A DNA stretch of 64,000 nucleotides from Ailurus styani. Lineage: Eukaryota; Chordata; Mammalia; Carnivora; Ailuridae. Shown here one piece after another: positions 44,471 through 55,630 of this stretch. The stretch covers positions 2,356,286 through 2,420,285 of the forward strand of contig LNAC01000032.1 in the NCBI GenBank assembly GCA_002007465.1. Direction: 5' to 3'. The number at the start of each line of letters is the position of its first letter. Position 1 is the stretch's first letter. The notes beneath the pieces were generated by a model that did no database searches, was not told the DNA's origin, and saw nothing but the letters and a program-made list of their open reading frames with translations. The position numbers and the translations under genes were made by a program.

Positions 44471-44719
44471 AGGAGTTTATGAGCCAAGGGGAATGAGAGG
44501 AAAGAAGGAGGCTGACTTCCAGGGTTGACTAAGCTTCTTTCAACTAACAGTTCCCTGATTTTTTAAATGGGAGCTACCATGCATACAGAAGGCCATGGAT
44601 ATAAACACATGGAGTGTGCCTCTCCGTGGATTATCACAAAGGGAACCCACTCATGTAATCACCCTGCAATGGATCATAGCTTGGACTAGTGGGGCCTCAG
44701 AGAAAGGCCCACTTGCTTA

Positions 44720-45000
44720 GGCCAAAAACCTAGAAGTCATCTTTTATTCTTTTCTACCCCTTGTATACCACACATCTAAGCCATTGGCCCATCCTGTCGG
44801 CTCTGCCTTCAAAATATATCCAGAACTCAACCTGTTCTCCCCATCGGCACTGCCATTACCCTGCTGCGAGCCACTGTCATTTCCAGCCTGGACTGTTGCC
44901 ATAGCTTCCTGCCTGTTCTCTCTTACTCCACTCATGCTCCCCACAGTCTGTTGTCCACACAGCTACTGGAGTGGGCCTTTTATTATGGGGGGGGGTGTCA
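44720..45000 (+). mobile_element. Sense L2 internal fragment
   Basis: CCAAAAACCTAGAAGTCATC, TCGGCTCTGCCTTCAAAATA, TATCCAGAACTCAACC, CCAGCCTGGACTGTTGCC, and CAGTCTGTTGTCCACACAGC match L2 ORF2 closely, the clearest L2 coding text on the plus strand. Followed by a G8 run at about 44988-44996. Confidence 0.85.
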
Positions 45001-45940
45001 CATCACGCTATTCCCTGTAGCATATCACCTCTTGTGACCCTAAGTCTTCACCCTTCTCTGCACGGGTGCCCTTTGCCAAGTAACTTGGGAGTGAATTCCC
45101 TCACTCCCTTTAATTCTGGGCTCAGCTTTGTGTTTTGCATAGTAGATATGACATAAGTTGATGTTCAACTGGGTTTAGGTATTAAGGGTTTTTCTTTCGA
45201 AAAACTGTGCCAAAGTCCATGCTTCTCCCAACTTAACTCAGGTTTGAATTTATGTGTCACAAGATGCGACACGTATCGGATTGGGAGAACCTAACTCACA
45301 TCCAGAACTCTAGCTAGTAGGCCGTCTATGATTAGTAGGTTCTGCAATATGGGAAGGAGCACAAAAATCAGATTACCATCAACGGGGAAGGATCGCTTCA
45401 TGTATCACCATATCACCCTGCTCCAATGTGCCTTTCCAGATTGCTTTGCACAGTCTTGTCCCTGTACTTGCCCTTTACCCCAGGCTCCCCTGCTTTACGC
45501 TCTGGCTAAGGGTCCTGGTCAGAACCCACCTTTCCCCTGTGCTCTTCCCTACCCTCACTGGTTCCTGTTGGTCTCTGTCCCACCCTGCACAGAGAGTTTT
45601 AGCAATGTCTTCCCAACTCCACAGCTGGCATCAGATAAAAGGGAATCTCTGGTCTCTCTCACTGTGCACCTGTCTCCCTTCCTTCCCACTGCACTCTGGA
45701 CTTCATTCAGCTGCCCATTCCATCTTTGCCTTGCTCTGGAAACTGAGTGCTTAACATCATCTTTTTGGCTGACTTCGAATCCCTAGAGTCATAGTTCAGA
45801 TCAAAACAATCTCTTTCTCCTGATTTTTTTCACTGAATCACTTATTTGGAAACAGGACCAACTTATCCACGAGGTACTGCATAGTATCTATAGGGCCTCA
45901 AAAATGTTTTAATATTACTTTCTTTTAAAATTAGAAGAAA
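45001..45940. other. Anonymous, pyrimidine-rich
   Basis: The 152-codon frame at 45328-45786 (rich in Cys, Pro, Leu, Ser) and an overlapping 108-codon frame reflect the CT-rich composition. No LINE or cellular protein motif could be matched. Possibly a continuation of L2 debris. Confidence 0.4.
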
Positions 45941-46154
45941 GGGGCACCTGGGTGGCTCAGTCGGTTAGTGTCTGCCTTCAGCTCAGGCCATGAGCTCTGG
46001 GTCCTGGGATCAAGCCCCAAGTCAGGCTCCCTGCTCAGCACAGAGTCTGCTTCTGTCTGTGTCTCTCTCCCTCTGACCCTCCCCCCTGCTCGTTCTCTCT
46101 CCCTCTCTCTCTCAAATGAATAAATAAATAAATAAATCTTTAAAAATAAATACA
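45941..46154 (+). mobile_element. CAN SINE
   Basis: GGGGCACCTGGGTGGCTCAG head, GCTCCCTGCTCAGCACAGAG middle, then a CT-rich segment and an (AAAT)n tail. Target-site duplication not clear. Confidence 0.95.
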
Positions 46155-46500
46155 ATGAGAAGTTAAAAGAAAACAATAATGAAGATATATAATAATCCAA
46201 CCCGTATTATATTCATCTTTGTACCTTTTATTTGTAAAATTTCATATATTTTTTTTATTTCATTTCATTTACTTTACTGTACTGTACTTTACTTTTAAAT
46301 GAAAGAAGGGATCCATGAAGGTGAAAGCTGCTAAGGCCAGCAAAAGTTATAATAGGATCCTAGCTGCTTTTGACTATGTTGCTACCTTTGGTCGGTATGT
46401 AAGTGCTTCAACTTAACTATAAACTCCTCCAAGTTTTGTATAATCTTTTTACATGTTTGTCTTCCCTAGAGAAACTGTCTCTTTATTAGAAACCTGTTTT
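46155..46500. other. A/T-rich anonymous sequence
   Basis: Contains a TTTACTTTACTG-like short repetition near 46268-46292. Nothing else recognised. Confidence 0.5.
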
Positions 46501-46726
46501 GGGGCACCTGGGAGGCTCAGTCAGTTAAGTGGCAGGTTCTTGATTTCCAGGTCATGATCTCAGGGTCTTGGGATCCAGGCTCAGCAAGGAATCTGCTTCA
46601 GGATTCTCCCTCTCCCTCCCTCTGCACACACCCCCCCCCCACTGGTGCACATGCTCCTGTGCACACTCTCTCTCTCTCTTCTCCTCTCCCCCTCAAAAAT
46701 AAATAAATAAATCTTAAAAAAAAAAA
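46501..46726 (+). mobile_element. CAN SINE, older subfamily
   Basis: GGGGCACCTGGGAGGCTCAG head with a TGGCAGGTTCTTGATTTCC variant and a long CT tract, C10-type run near 46630 and A-rich tail. No clear duplication. Confidence 0.93.
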
Positions 46727-46896
46727 GACATTTAATTGGCTGACCAAGTGTAGCATGCTCCCCACAATACAGAAAGCTCAGTAGCTGCATTTTCTGTCTC
46801 CATTCTAGGGTCAAATCCACCAATGGTAAACTCAATGAGGCCTACACAGTTTCTTAATCTACATGAAGACAGTAGAGATGATCTACTGTCTTTCAA

Positions 46897-46965
46897 TCTA
46901 TTGCCTTTCTTTTTTGTTTGTTTTGTTTTTTAAAAGATTTTATTTACTTATTTGACAGAGAGAAG

Positions 46966-47003
<38 letters not shown>

Positions 47004-47150
47004 AAGCACAAGCAGAAGGAGCAGCAGGCAGAGGGAGAAGCAGCCTCCCCGCTGAGCAGGGAGCCGGATGCGGGATTCAATCCCAGGACCCTGGGATCAT
47101 GACCAGAGCCGAAGACAGATGCTTAACCGACTGAACCCCCCAGGAACCCC
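46897..47150 (-). mobile_element. Antisense CAN SINE with (GA)n expansion
   Basis: A T-rich lead, then AAGATTTTATTTACTTATT, a (GA)n run at about 46969-47003, and the end at GAACCCCCCAGGAACCCC. TCTACTGTCTTTCAA at 46882-46896 recurs as TCTACCGTCTTTCAA at 47151-47165. Confidence 0.96.
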
Positions 47151-47274
47151 TCTACCGTCTTTCAAACACTCCTGTGATTGAAAGTTCACAATCAGGTAAG
47201 TATTCTCACATGTTCTTAGAGGCAAATGAGAAGAGGCACTAGGTTTTGCTCATTTGCTTATTCATTTATTCGTA

Positions 47275-47480
47275 TAGTGGAATCCCGGCTCCTTTTCTCT
47301 TACTAGTTACGCGTCCTTGGCAAGTAATTTAAATCCTGTTTGCCTCAGCTTTCTGTTCTAGAAACTGGAGAATAAATAACTATTAGTTTCAGAGAGCAAT
47401 GATGAAGAATAAATGAGATCATCAACATCAAGACCTACAATGGTGCCTGATAAGCACTCCAGAAATGGTGGCTGTCAATT
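47275..47480 (+). mobile_element. Sense MIR, diverged
   Basis: GGAATCCCGGCTCCTTTTC, GTCCTTGGCAAGTAATTTAA, GCCTCAGCTTTCTGTTC and CAATGGTGCCTGATAAGCAC are in MIR order. Confidence 0.8.
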
Positions 47481-47869
47481 AATTGGACAAAAATTTGAGT
47501 GTCAATATATTTATTGAATTGACGTACATCAACAGAATGAACCAATACTGATCAAACATCCAAGGGCCTTGTCTCTGGGTTCTGTTTCTAACCAGCTCTC
47601 CCATGATGAGCACACAGGCTGCTAAAACCTTAAGTCATTCTCACCCAGCTGTGTAAATCAAGCACATTTGTCTTCACTGGCCTTTGGCTGGAATGAAGGC
47701 ACCTCGAACGTCTCTTACCCTACCCAGTGTTGGCTGACCAAGGAGAGAATTTGTCAGCATCCCTCTGGGGTTACAAAAGAAGCATCCCAGTTGGTCAGAG
47801 GATGACTGCAAAGGCCCCCCTCTGGTCTTCCCAGCGCCACTTTTGCCTCATCTTACAGACATTCTCCAT
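47481..47869. other. Anonymous noncoding sequence
   Basis: Nothing recognised. Confidence 0.5.
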
Positions 47870-48296
47870 AGAGCAGCAGACTGATTTTTTTGAAGCTTTG
47901 CATTAAATCACATCACCTCCCTGATTATCCCTTTAAAGGCATCTCTTTGAGTTTAAAGTACTAACTCAATGGCTTGGCAAGCCCTCCTCTCCATGTCATC
48001 GTTCCCATTTTCCCTCCAACCCCACACGCTAGGCTTGACCTTCGTTTTTCAGTTCCTCAAGCAGCATGTTCTCTTTACTTCACAGCCTCCCCTTTGGAGT
48101 TCCCTCTGCCAATAGCCATTTTCTCTTTTCTCTTCATTGGCAAAATCCCACCCTATCGCTGGGAACTGATTCTGAACCCTAGAGCAGATTAGATCCCCTG
48201 GCTTTGCTCTCCTGTGGCACCTAGAATTGCCCCAACCAGCCCTGGAGTCTATTGTGATTATCTGTTTAATGCCTGCCTTTCCCAACAGAGTGTAAG

Positions 48297-48575
48297 CTTT
48301 TTTTTTTTTTTTAAGATTTTATTTATATGTCAGAGAAAGAGAGAGCATGTGTACGCGCACACGCAGGGGGAGTGACAGGCAGAGGGAGAAGCAGGACCCT
48401 GGGATCATGACCTGAGCTGAAGGTAGGCGCTTAACCAACTGAGCCACCTAGGTGTCCGTAAGCTTTTTTTTTTTTAATAGTTTACTTTTTTTAGGTCGTC
48501 TCTACATCCAGCGTGGAGCTCGAACTCACAACCCCACAATCACGATTCACATGCTCCATCAGCTGAGCTACCGCT
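48297..48575 (-). mobile_element. Antisense short CAN SINE (older), itself interrupted
   Basis: The body at about 48467-48575 reads GTCGTCTCTACATCCAGCG, GGAGCTCGAACTCACAACCC and ATCAGCTGAGCTACC. CAGAGTGTAAG at 48286-48296 is repeated exactly at 48576-48586. The younger SINE at 48301-48457 lies inside its T-rich tail. Confidence 0.88.
48301..48457 (-). mobile_element. Antisense CAN SINE nested in a SINE
   Basis: T-run, AAGATTTTATTTATATGTC, purine-rich body, CAACTGAGCCACCTAGGTGT. GTAAGCTTT at 48292-48300 recurs at 48458-48466. Lacks the CGAGCCCCG-type central block, so it is internally shortened. Confidence 0.93.
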
Positions 48576-48814
48576 CAGAGTGTAAGGTCCATGGAGCGTC
48601 AGTCATACCTGTCTCATTCATGACTATGTCCTCAGCATCTAACCCTGTGCTTGGTCCATACTATCTCTCAACACACACTTGCTGACTGAAAGTATGAATT
48701 AATAAATTACAGAATAAAGTCCCAAGGGAGCAAAACAAAAATGAATCTCAATGCCAAGAATCGGCCTGCCTCCATTAAAGCGAAGAAATGCCGGGGCCAG
48801 AGAATAAGAGAGGG

Positions 48815-48955
48815 GTCTGGGTAACCCCTCTACACTTCAGTTTCCTCATCTGTAAATGGTGGCTACTAAAAAGCCTATTTTACAGGGTGATGAGGATTAA
48901 GTGAGTCAGTAGAAATAAAGCACACGCTGTATGTGATTATTATTTTTATTATTCA
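48815..48955 (+). mobile_element. Sense MIR 3' part
   Basis: ACTTCAGTTTCCTCATCTGTA, GGTGATGAGGATTAAGTGAG and AATAAAGCACACGCTGTA match MIR. Confidence 0.85.
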
Positions 48956-49727
48956 CAAGGGGCCTCTTTCCTGGGTAGTGTACCTCATTCCACACAGTGA
49001 ATGCAGAAGCAGTTTACTGAAACAAGCCCGTGCAGGAAGGGCTGTCTGGGGACTGGTGATGTCCAATGCCTCATCCTAGAAGGGCATACAGCAAGAATGG
49101 CTGAGGTTGCTACTCCCTGGAGTGTCCTGTTATCTACAACATGATACAAAGTAGAAAGTTATGACCCTGCTCTGTGGAAATGCATATAAGCCACTGCTGC
49201 ATTTTCAGCCCATCTGGAGAACTGGGCCCAATGAGTATTCCATCTTTATCCTCTCTCGTGCCCAAGAATAACACATCAAAGAGCATGTTTGCATCCCTGC
49301 AACAGATAACAGCACTGCCATAAGCTTCAGGGTCCACACATGCTACAGATAGAATGAATTAATAATTTCACATATTTATAAAATATGAATTAACCTAAGA
49401 AATATATAACTCCAAGAAAAATTCCTGCTTTTTAAAACTGAGCAGGGAAAGACACTTTGATAAATGAAAGGCTAGTACATTTTCATTACATAGTATCACC
49501 AAATTGGCATTTATCACAAGAAACACATCAGTCAGATAAACAGATGTTGACAAAACAGAAGTATTAGGTTATTTTAGGAGTGTAGGGTGGGGGGAATCCA
49601 GACAACTGACTTTTTAAATTATATTTGATTATTTGGCTTTTTTTTTAACAATAGAAAAGCAAGTAATACGATCAGTAAGAATTCTAGAGGCTCTAGTGCA
49701 TTTATATAAGCCCAGTAAATTACTCAT
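48956..49727. other. Anonymous noncoding sequence
   Basis: Balanced to 49340, then A/T-rich. No family was recognised. Confidence 0.5.
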
Positions 49728-49742
49728 AAAGACCGTGGAGTA

Positions 49743-49954
49743 GGGGCGTCTGGGTGGCTCAGTGGGTTAAAGCCTCTGCCTTCGGCTCAGGTCATGATCT
49801 CAGGGTCCTGGGATCGAGCTCCCACCGGGCTCTCTGCTCAGTAGGGAGCCTGCTTCCTCCTCTCTCTCTGCCTGCCTCTCTGCCTACTTGTGATCTGATC
49901 TCTCTCTGTGTCAAATAAATAAATAAATAAATAATCTTAAAAAAAAAAAAAAAA
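49743..49954 (+). mobile_element. Young CAN SINE, mustelid-like, perfect duplication
   Basis: GTCTGGGTGGCTCAGTGGGT head, TTAAAGCCTCTGCCTTCGGC, TGCCTACTTGTGATCTG body and a long uninterrupted A tail of about 18. AAAGACCGTGGAGTA at 49728-49742 is repeated exactly at 49955-49969. Perfect flanks and a long pure tail argue for a very recent insertion. Confidence 0.98.
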
Positions 49955-49969
49955 AAAGACCGTGGAGTA

Positions 49970-50589
49970 TTTACCTTTGTCTCATGTATGATATACCATG
50001 TCTGTGTGAAACCTGGTTCGCTTTGATGGTACACAGCTATTCTCTCGGAAACCCTGCCTTCTCTTACTCTGCTCTGTGTTGAGAGCTTCCCTTAATAGCC
50101 GAACTGATTTTCCAGGAAGAAGAAAGAGAAAGCAGTGTGAGAAATGTATGTGTTAGATTTCTTCCTTTTCCATAATACTGTAGTGATCATTTACATCCAT
50201 ATTCAAAGGTGTAAAGATTCATACATCGGCTTTGTAAACAGTGGTAAAAATGTAAAGTAGTATCCTATATTAGCAATACCATAGCAAAGAAAAAATTTGC
50301 CAGTCTACTCTACAAGGACATAATATACTAAAAATCAACCTTCTTTCTCCTCATGTCCTTGATTCTGAAACAATACCTATATCTGCAAGAATGCTATAAA
50401 CATGTGGATTATTTATTACTGGGGTTTGGGGATTATTGTGTTACTAAATAGGCTTGAGAGGGGACTATGTATTATCTATGAGATGTTTCCAAACATTAAG
50501 GACACACCATTAGAAAAGAGAGCAACTTTGTAGCTTAATGTTCTACTTCCTTATAAAGAATTTTTCAATCAGAACCTGAAATAATACTA
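49970..50589. other. Anonymous noncoding sequence
   Basis: Nothing recognised. Confidence 0.5.
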
Positions 50590-50672
50590 TGTTATTATAT
50601 ATAATAATACACACATATAAATATATATAAGTATACATAAATACACACACATACACCCACACACCCACACAG
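50590..50672. repeat. (TA)n to (CA)n low-complexity tract
   Basis: TATATAATAATACACACATA-type sequence grading into CACACCCACACACCCACACA. Interrupted and old. Confidence 0.9.
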
Positions 50673-52194
50673 AGGATCTATAACCACAACAGAAAAAATA
50701 AGATTTTAAAAGAAGAAAGTATTAGTATAACCTCCAGGTAGAGAAATATGTGAGCCGAGATGGAAGGCCTTTATATGTAAAGCCAAGAATACTTATTTCC
50801 ATATTGCAAAATGTGTCAAGTTTCGCAGAGATAATAGCATTGGCTGAAAAATGTTAATTACAATAAATCTCCCAGAAACTCCCTGAGCTAGAATCTCTCC
50901 CTATAGTTAAGGATGGTCTATAGAACAGACCAAGGATCCTGCTCCTGCTTTCCCCTCCTGTTTTCTAGCCTTTTCTGAATGCTCCCAGGTAACCTAGAAA
51001 ATTTCCTTTTGGTATCCAGATGGACCCGAAGTTACCCTTAGTGGAAACTCCCTAAGGACCCCCCCAGCCACAGCCTTGAACAACCAGCCATAGATTCACC
51101 CAAAATTGGGCTTAAGAGACCTATCACAACTGGGGCCACCCAGTCTCTTAGCACTGCCCCTGGGCAGACACTCAAGCCCTGCACCCACACACAGAGCCAC
51201 CGAGAGAGGGGAAGAGATTCTTCCTGCTCCACACTCCTCCAAACTCCACATGGATCTGAGCCAACTCATTCTTCCCACTAGCACACTCGGGGAAAGCTTG
51301 TTGAGTACAGAATAAAATAGCAGTGCATAGAAGGAGGAGAGGCTAGAACAACGTGTGGTGTTGCTGCTTGCCAGGACCCTTATTACTGAAACTTCTTCCC
51401 ATACCCATTCCTTCACAGCATAAAGAGTTACATTGCTGAATTCCAAGCTGTGATCCTAAAGGATATGTTGCTAATAAAAGCTTATTTGAAAACAGGGAGG
51501 AAGGCAGATGGCCAATGTATAAAAACTATCTTGAAAAAAAATAAAAAACAAGTAAAAACTAGCTTTTTTTGGAAATTTCTATTGTACTAAGGGCTCTCTA
51601 GAAGTTTCTATGATCATTCAGTTCTACAGAGGATGAAACTGAATAATCACTAAACCAAACCATACTGCTTATCTTCACAGATTAGGCAAATGTGGACAAG
51701 TATGAAAAAGAACCCATTTATTGATTTAACAAGCAAGACTTTTTATCAAAATACCTGACAAGCTTATCAATAGTGTTTGAAGGAAAACATTAGGAAAGCA
51801 TAGAGAAATGTCAGTCTTTATATTGTACACAAACATACACACTGTGGTTAACTTAATGGAACGGCACAAATACAGGAAAGCACGGGTAGGGCAGAAAGGC
51901 TGTATCACGTGATCAAACGATCTGATTCTGTGGTCATTAGGGTTTTCCTCCAGCCATATGACAAGAACCTACATGGTTAACCCCATAAGCAGCAAAGAGC
52001 AAGTTTGCTGCCTCCTTTTGTGGGTTAATCAAAGAACAATACTAAGTGTCAAGTAGTTTCCTGACCAGATCCTAGAATAGAAAAATGACACGAATGGGAA
52101 AACTAGTGAGACCTGAGTTTAGTTAGAAGTAATGTACAATCAATGTTAATTCCTCGGTTTTGACAAATCCCCCATGGTTATTTAAAATATTAAC
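50673..52194. other. Anonymous noncoding sequence
   Basis: Mixed. The 51000-51320 part is C-rich with overlapping frames on both strands (up to 116 codons, antisense 51096-51446) that carry no domain. An AATAAAATAG at 51311 ends that C-rich part and might be the tail of an unrecognised LTR, but evidence is thin. Confidence 0.4.
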
Positions 52195-52300
52195 ATTAGG
52201 ACAAACTGGGTGAAGGGAACACAGGAACACTATACTATTTTTGGAATTCTTCCATAAATCTAAAATTACTTCAAAATTAAAAAAAAATGTTTTTAAAAAG
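52195..52300 (+). mobile_element. L1M 3' end fragment
   Basis: AACTGGGTGAAGGGAACACA, GGAACACTATACTATTTTTG and CATAAATCTAAAATTACTTC, then A-rich tail, match an L1M 3' terminus. Confidence 0.75.
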
Positions 52301-52879
52301 CTAAGTAAAATTTAAATGTAAAAATAAGAAAGAAAGAGAGAACACAATGCTAGAGGCCAGGAAATCATTTCTCATCATATCCAAACAGAAAAACCATGCA
52401 AGATAACTTTGCAAATATTACTAATATGATCACACAGATATGAAATTATTATTTAAATAGAGAGAAAGATGATTCTCAAAGATTAGAAATATGCATCAGT
52501 TAGGCCAAAATCTTGCTTTGTCTCAGTAACTCTCTGGTGAGCTTACCCTCTTGCTAGTACTTCATTAGGAGGATTCTTTTTATTAGATTATCAAAAGAAT
52601 CTGCTACTAGACATGAAAGAAGACTTGAAGAAAATAGCAAAAAATACCATGTTCTTGGTCAAAGACTTAACACCCTAAAATTCAATTCTCCCTATGTCAA
52701 TCTGTAAACTTGACATGTTTCCAACCAAAAAATTAACTATTTTTGTGGGGGAACTGGATAAGTTGGTCTCAATGTCCATAAGCAAAGCAAGAATAACCAC
52801 GAAAATCTGGGGGCGGGGGAGAGTAATAGAAGAAAGTGTAAGAACAAGCCAGATTTCAAAATACATTATAAAACTATAG

Positions 52880-53005
52880 TTTTAATTTTTTTTAAGTGGG
52901 CTCCACACCCAGTGTGGAGCCCAACACGGGACTTGAACTCAGGACCCTGAGATTAAGAGCTGAACTGAGATCAAGAGTCAGTTGACTGAGCTACCCAGGT
53001 GCCCC
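52880..53005 (-). mobile_element. Antisense short CAN SINE (older)
   Basis: T-run, AAGTGGGCTCCACACCCAGT, GAACTCAGGACCCTGAGATT, GACTGAGCTACCCAGGTGCC. Short form with a partly duplicated middle (GAGATTAAGAGC and GAGATCAAGAGT). Within the sense L1M. Confidence 0.9.
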
Positions 53006-53103
53006 TAAAAATACAGCTTGAAAAACAAAGTGGTACTGGTGCACAACAGGTCAAACTGATCAATGAAATAAAACAGAATGTTCATAAAAGACTTAAATTC
53101 TTG

Positions 53104-53287
53104 GGGTCCCTTCGAGGCTCAGTCAGTTAAGGGTTTGCCTTCGGCTCAGGGCATGATCACATAGTCCCAGGACTGAGCCCTGCATCAGGCTCCCTGCTCA
53201 GCAGGGAGTCTGCTTCTCCCTCGCCCTCTTCTCCTCCCTGCTCATGCTGGCTCTCTCTTTCAAATAAATAAGTAAAATCTTAAAAAA
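53104..53287 (+). mobile_element. CAN SINE
   Basis: GTCCCTTCGAGGCTCAGTC head, GCCTTCGGCTCAGGGCATGA, CAGCAGGGAGTCTGCTTC middle, A-rich tail. AAAGACTTAAATTCTTG at 53087-53103 recurs as AAAGACCTAAATTCTTG at 53288-53304. Confidence 0.96.
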
Positions 53288-54489
53288 AAAGACCTAAATT
53301 CTTGAGGTAAGTTAATACATAACACTAACTTTTCAAAACATTAATGAAAAGATGTATCATTCAATAAATGGCGTGAGGCAAGCAGGTGGCCATGTGGAAA
53401 CTGTTAGTAAGGCTGGTCTTTTACCTTGTACCTCCCAACAAAAATAAATTCCCAGATGTATCAAATATGAACTAATAGGCAAATAGATGAAAACCTGGAA
53501 GGATTTTTTTAAATAACCTATTTGGGGAAAAGCCTCTTGTAGAAAATAAAACCTTTAAGTCATAAAAGATAAAGACCTGGATATTTGTCTATATAAAGAT
53601 AAAAATTTTCTACATAGGGTAGGGAATGAAGAGATAAAATAAAACACAAACAGCAAGCTGGTAAATAGGTGTGTGATTCATCTCTCAGAAAAAAAGACTA
53701 GCATTATTAATATATAAAAATCTATAAGAAAGCAATAAGAAAAAGAATAAAACCCAATAGAAAAGTGAACAAAGGATGTGAACATATAGTTCAAAGAATA
53801 AGAAATACAAACAGCTAAGCTAAGCTAAGATGTTCATCCTTACTAACAAGATAGGTATACATTAAACTACACGAAGGCACTATTTCACCTTCCAAACTGG
53901 CAAAGATCCAGACATTCGACATCACACTGTGTCACCAAGGATGTGAGGAAGCAGGCATTCTCCTATGTGGCTGGCACAAGTATACACTGGTATGTTGTTA
54001 AAGGAAGAAAGCAAATACAATTTCAAACAAAACCACCAGTGCTCATACCTTCCAACCTAGCAATTCCAATTCTAGTGATTTACCCGCCAGACACACTCTC
54101 ACACTTGCAAAATCCCACAACTACAAGAATATTAATAGCCACATTGTTGTTGGTAGCAAAATATTAGAACTTACCTAAATACACATCAATAGAGGATAGG
54201 TTAAATAAACTAGGTAACACCCATGTAGTGGAATACTATGCCACAGATGCTCTGTAGGGGCTGAGAGGGAAAGTCCTTTAGAATCTACTGAGTAAAAAAA
54301 GGAAACAATGAGTAGCGTGCCATCATTGAAGGGGGGGGTGTTTATACATGGAGATAGGCGGACAGTTGGCTGAGGGTACAAATGTAGGAAGAGACCTGGT
54401 GACAGAATTTTGTAGGTTTTCTCTGTTGGCCTCACTAATTATTTTATAATGAACATAAATTCCATTTTAAATAAGGAAAATAAAGAAAG

Positions 54490-55630
54490 CTAATTTTATA
54501 AGAAACTCAATCAAATGCCCTGCGACTGCTCAAACGCATTTCTGAGAAGAAAGTGAAAACAAATAAAACCACCTGGTTCTTGAGGCCCCCATCCCAGATC
54601 CTGAGCAGTCCCCACCCTCTCCCTAGGAAAACAATGTAGTGTTAAACCCTCAAAGCCTCCCGGCTCAGTTGTTAAGGTAATTGTGTTTACTCTTTTCCAA
54701 ACAAAGTAATTTGAATCAGAAAAGTAAATGTGCTCAGTCTTCAAGCTCTTTGATGTCATCTTCCTCCTTGCTCTAGAGTGTGCGACACCGCCCACAGCAC
54801 GGCTGCCCAGAGCGTGACACACAAATTCTATAAGCATTGCCATGGCTACACCATTTTGCTTGTGATAATGATGTAAAACAAATAAAACATAAAATCAAAT
54901 TTGAAATCAAATAATGGGCCTAAAAAAACACAAGCTGTGGGTTTTTTCTGCCCTTTGAACACTTGTGGAAATGATGAAACTTTGGAGTATTTTTAAATTT
55001 CAGAACAATTTTTAGTGTCGCAGAGTCCCTGAGACAAGACTATTTTCTTTCCTGAAAATAACATCTGATCAAGGCAAATGGTATGTTTGAAACATTAAGA
55101 GCCAGCATCAGTACCTCCTGAGCCTATCAGTTGCTTTCCCTCTAGATGACCCTTGTTAAACATCACACCAGCTCTAAATGTGATTTTAGGATTTTAGGTT
55201 TCTAAGACTCTGAAGCTGGTGGCTGTTTAGTCATGCAGGCTGGATCTATGCAGGCAAAGGACAGAGCCGTCCATGCTGTATTAGATGAACTGTCCGAGTC
55301 ATCCAAATAAAATCCTCCAGTCTATGAGACACCCACTGTCTCCTCCACCTCAAAGTGCCTAGCTCTCAGTCCACCCTGCTCTCTCTGTGGGGTCATGGGT
55401 CTACTCCCCTGGACTTCCGGTTTCTTTTAACTCTTCCCCACTTTTTAACACTCCTTTATCCCCCTTTTCCTTGTAATAACAAATTTGGAGTTGGAAAGTA
55501 TTTAAGAAGAAAAAAAAATAGAAAAAGATGCAAAAGAAATCTGCTAGACTCTCCTTTGCTCATTTAACACCCTAAGGTTAAGCTTCTTTAATGGCATTTA
55601 AATCCCTGGGTTTGGGGTGGGTTTTGTTGT
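54490..55630. other. Repeat-free sequence, candidate regulatory block at 54740-55140
   Basis: No transposon recognised. A GC-richer start with ACACCGCCCAC near 54785 (KLF/Sp-like) and ATTGCCATGGCTAC at 54836-54849 (resembles an RFX X-box) is followed by A/T-rich sequence with ATAATGATG and AATCAAAT words. Suggestive only. Confidence 0.25.

Larger units (their letters stand above)
47870..48710 (+). mobile_element. Sense L2 3' part, interrupted by two SINEs
   Basis: Before the SINEs: ATAGAGCAGCAGACTGATTT, AATCACATCACCTCCCTGAT, TAAAGTACTAACTCAATGG and AGTTCCCTCTGCC. After them: AGTGTAAGGTCCATGGAG, ATGTCCTCAGCATCTAACCC, TGTGCTTGGTCCATAC and TTGCTGACTGAAAGTATGAA. These follow the L2 3' end order continuously once the insert at 48297-48575 is removed. 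Confidence 0.85.
52560..54480 (+). mobile_element. Sense L1M: ORF2 3' part plus 3' UTR, heavily mutated
   Basis: Early text such as ACCATGTTCTTGGTCAAAGA, CAATTCTCCCTATGTCAATC and AAGTGGTACTGGTGCACAAC is degraded ORF2. Later text such as AGTGAACAAAGGATGTGAAC, ATAGCCACATTGTTGTTGGT, CATCAATAGAGGATAGGTTA and GTGGAATACTATGCCACAG is the 3' UTR. Ends in an A-rich tail near 54480. Two SINEs are nested. No reverse-transcriptase frame survives. Confidence 0.8.

Noticed and set aside
45328..45786. 152-codon Pro/Cys-rich frame, the longest in the window
   Set aside because: It reflects pyrimidine-rich composition, another long frame overlaps it, and no motif or splice context is visible.
52560..54480. 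Possible surviving L1 reverse transcriptase
   Set aside because: Only short, broken frames remain and two SINEs interrupt the sequence.
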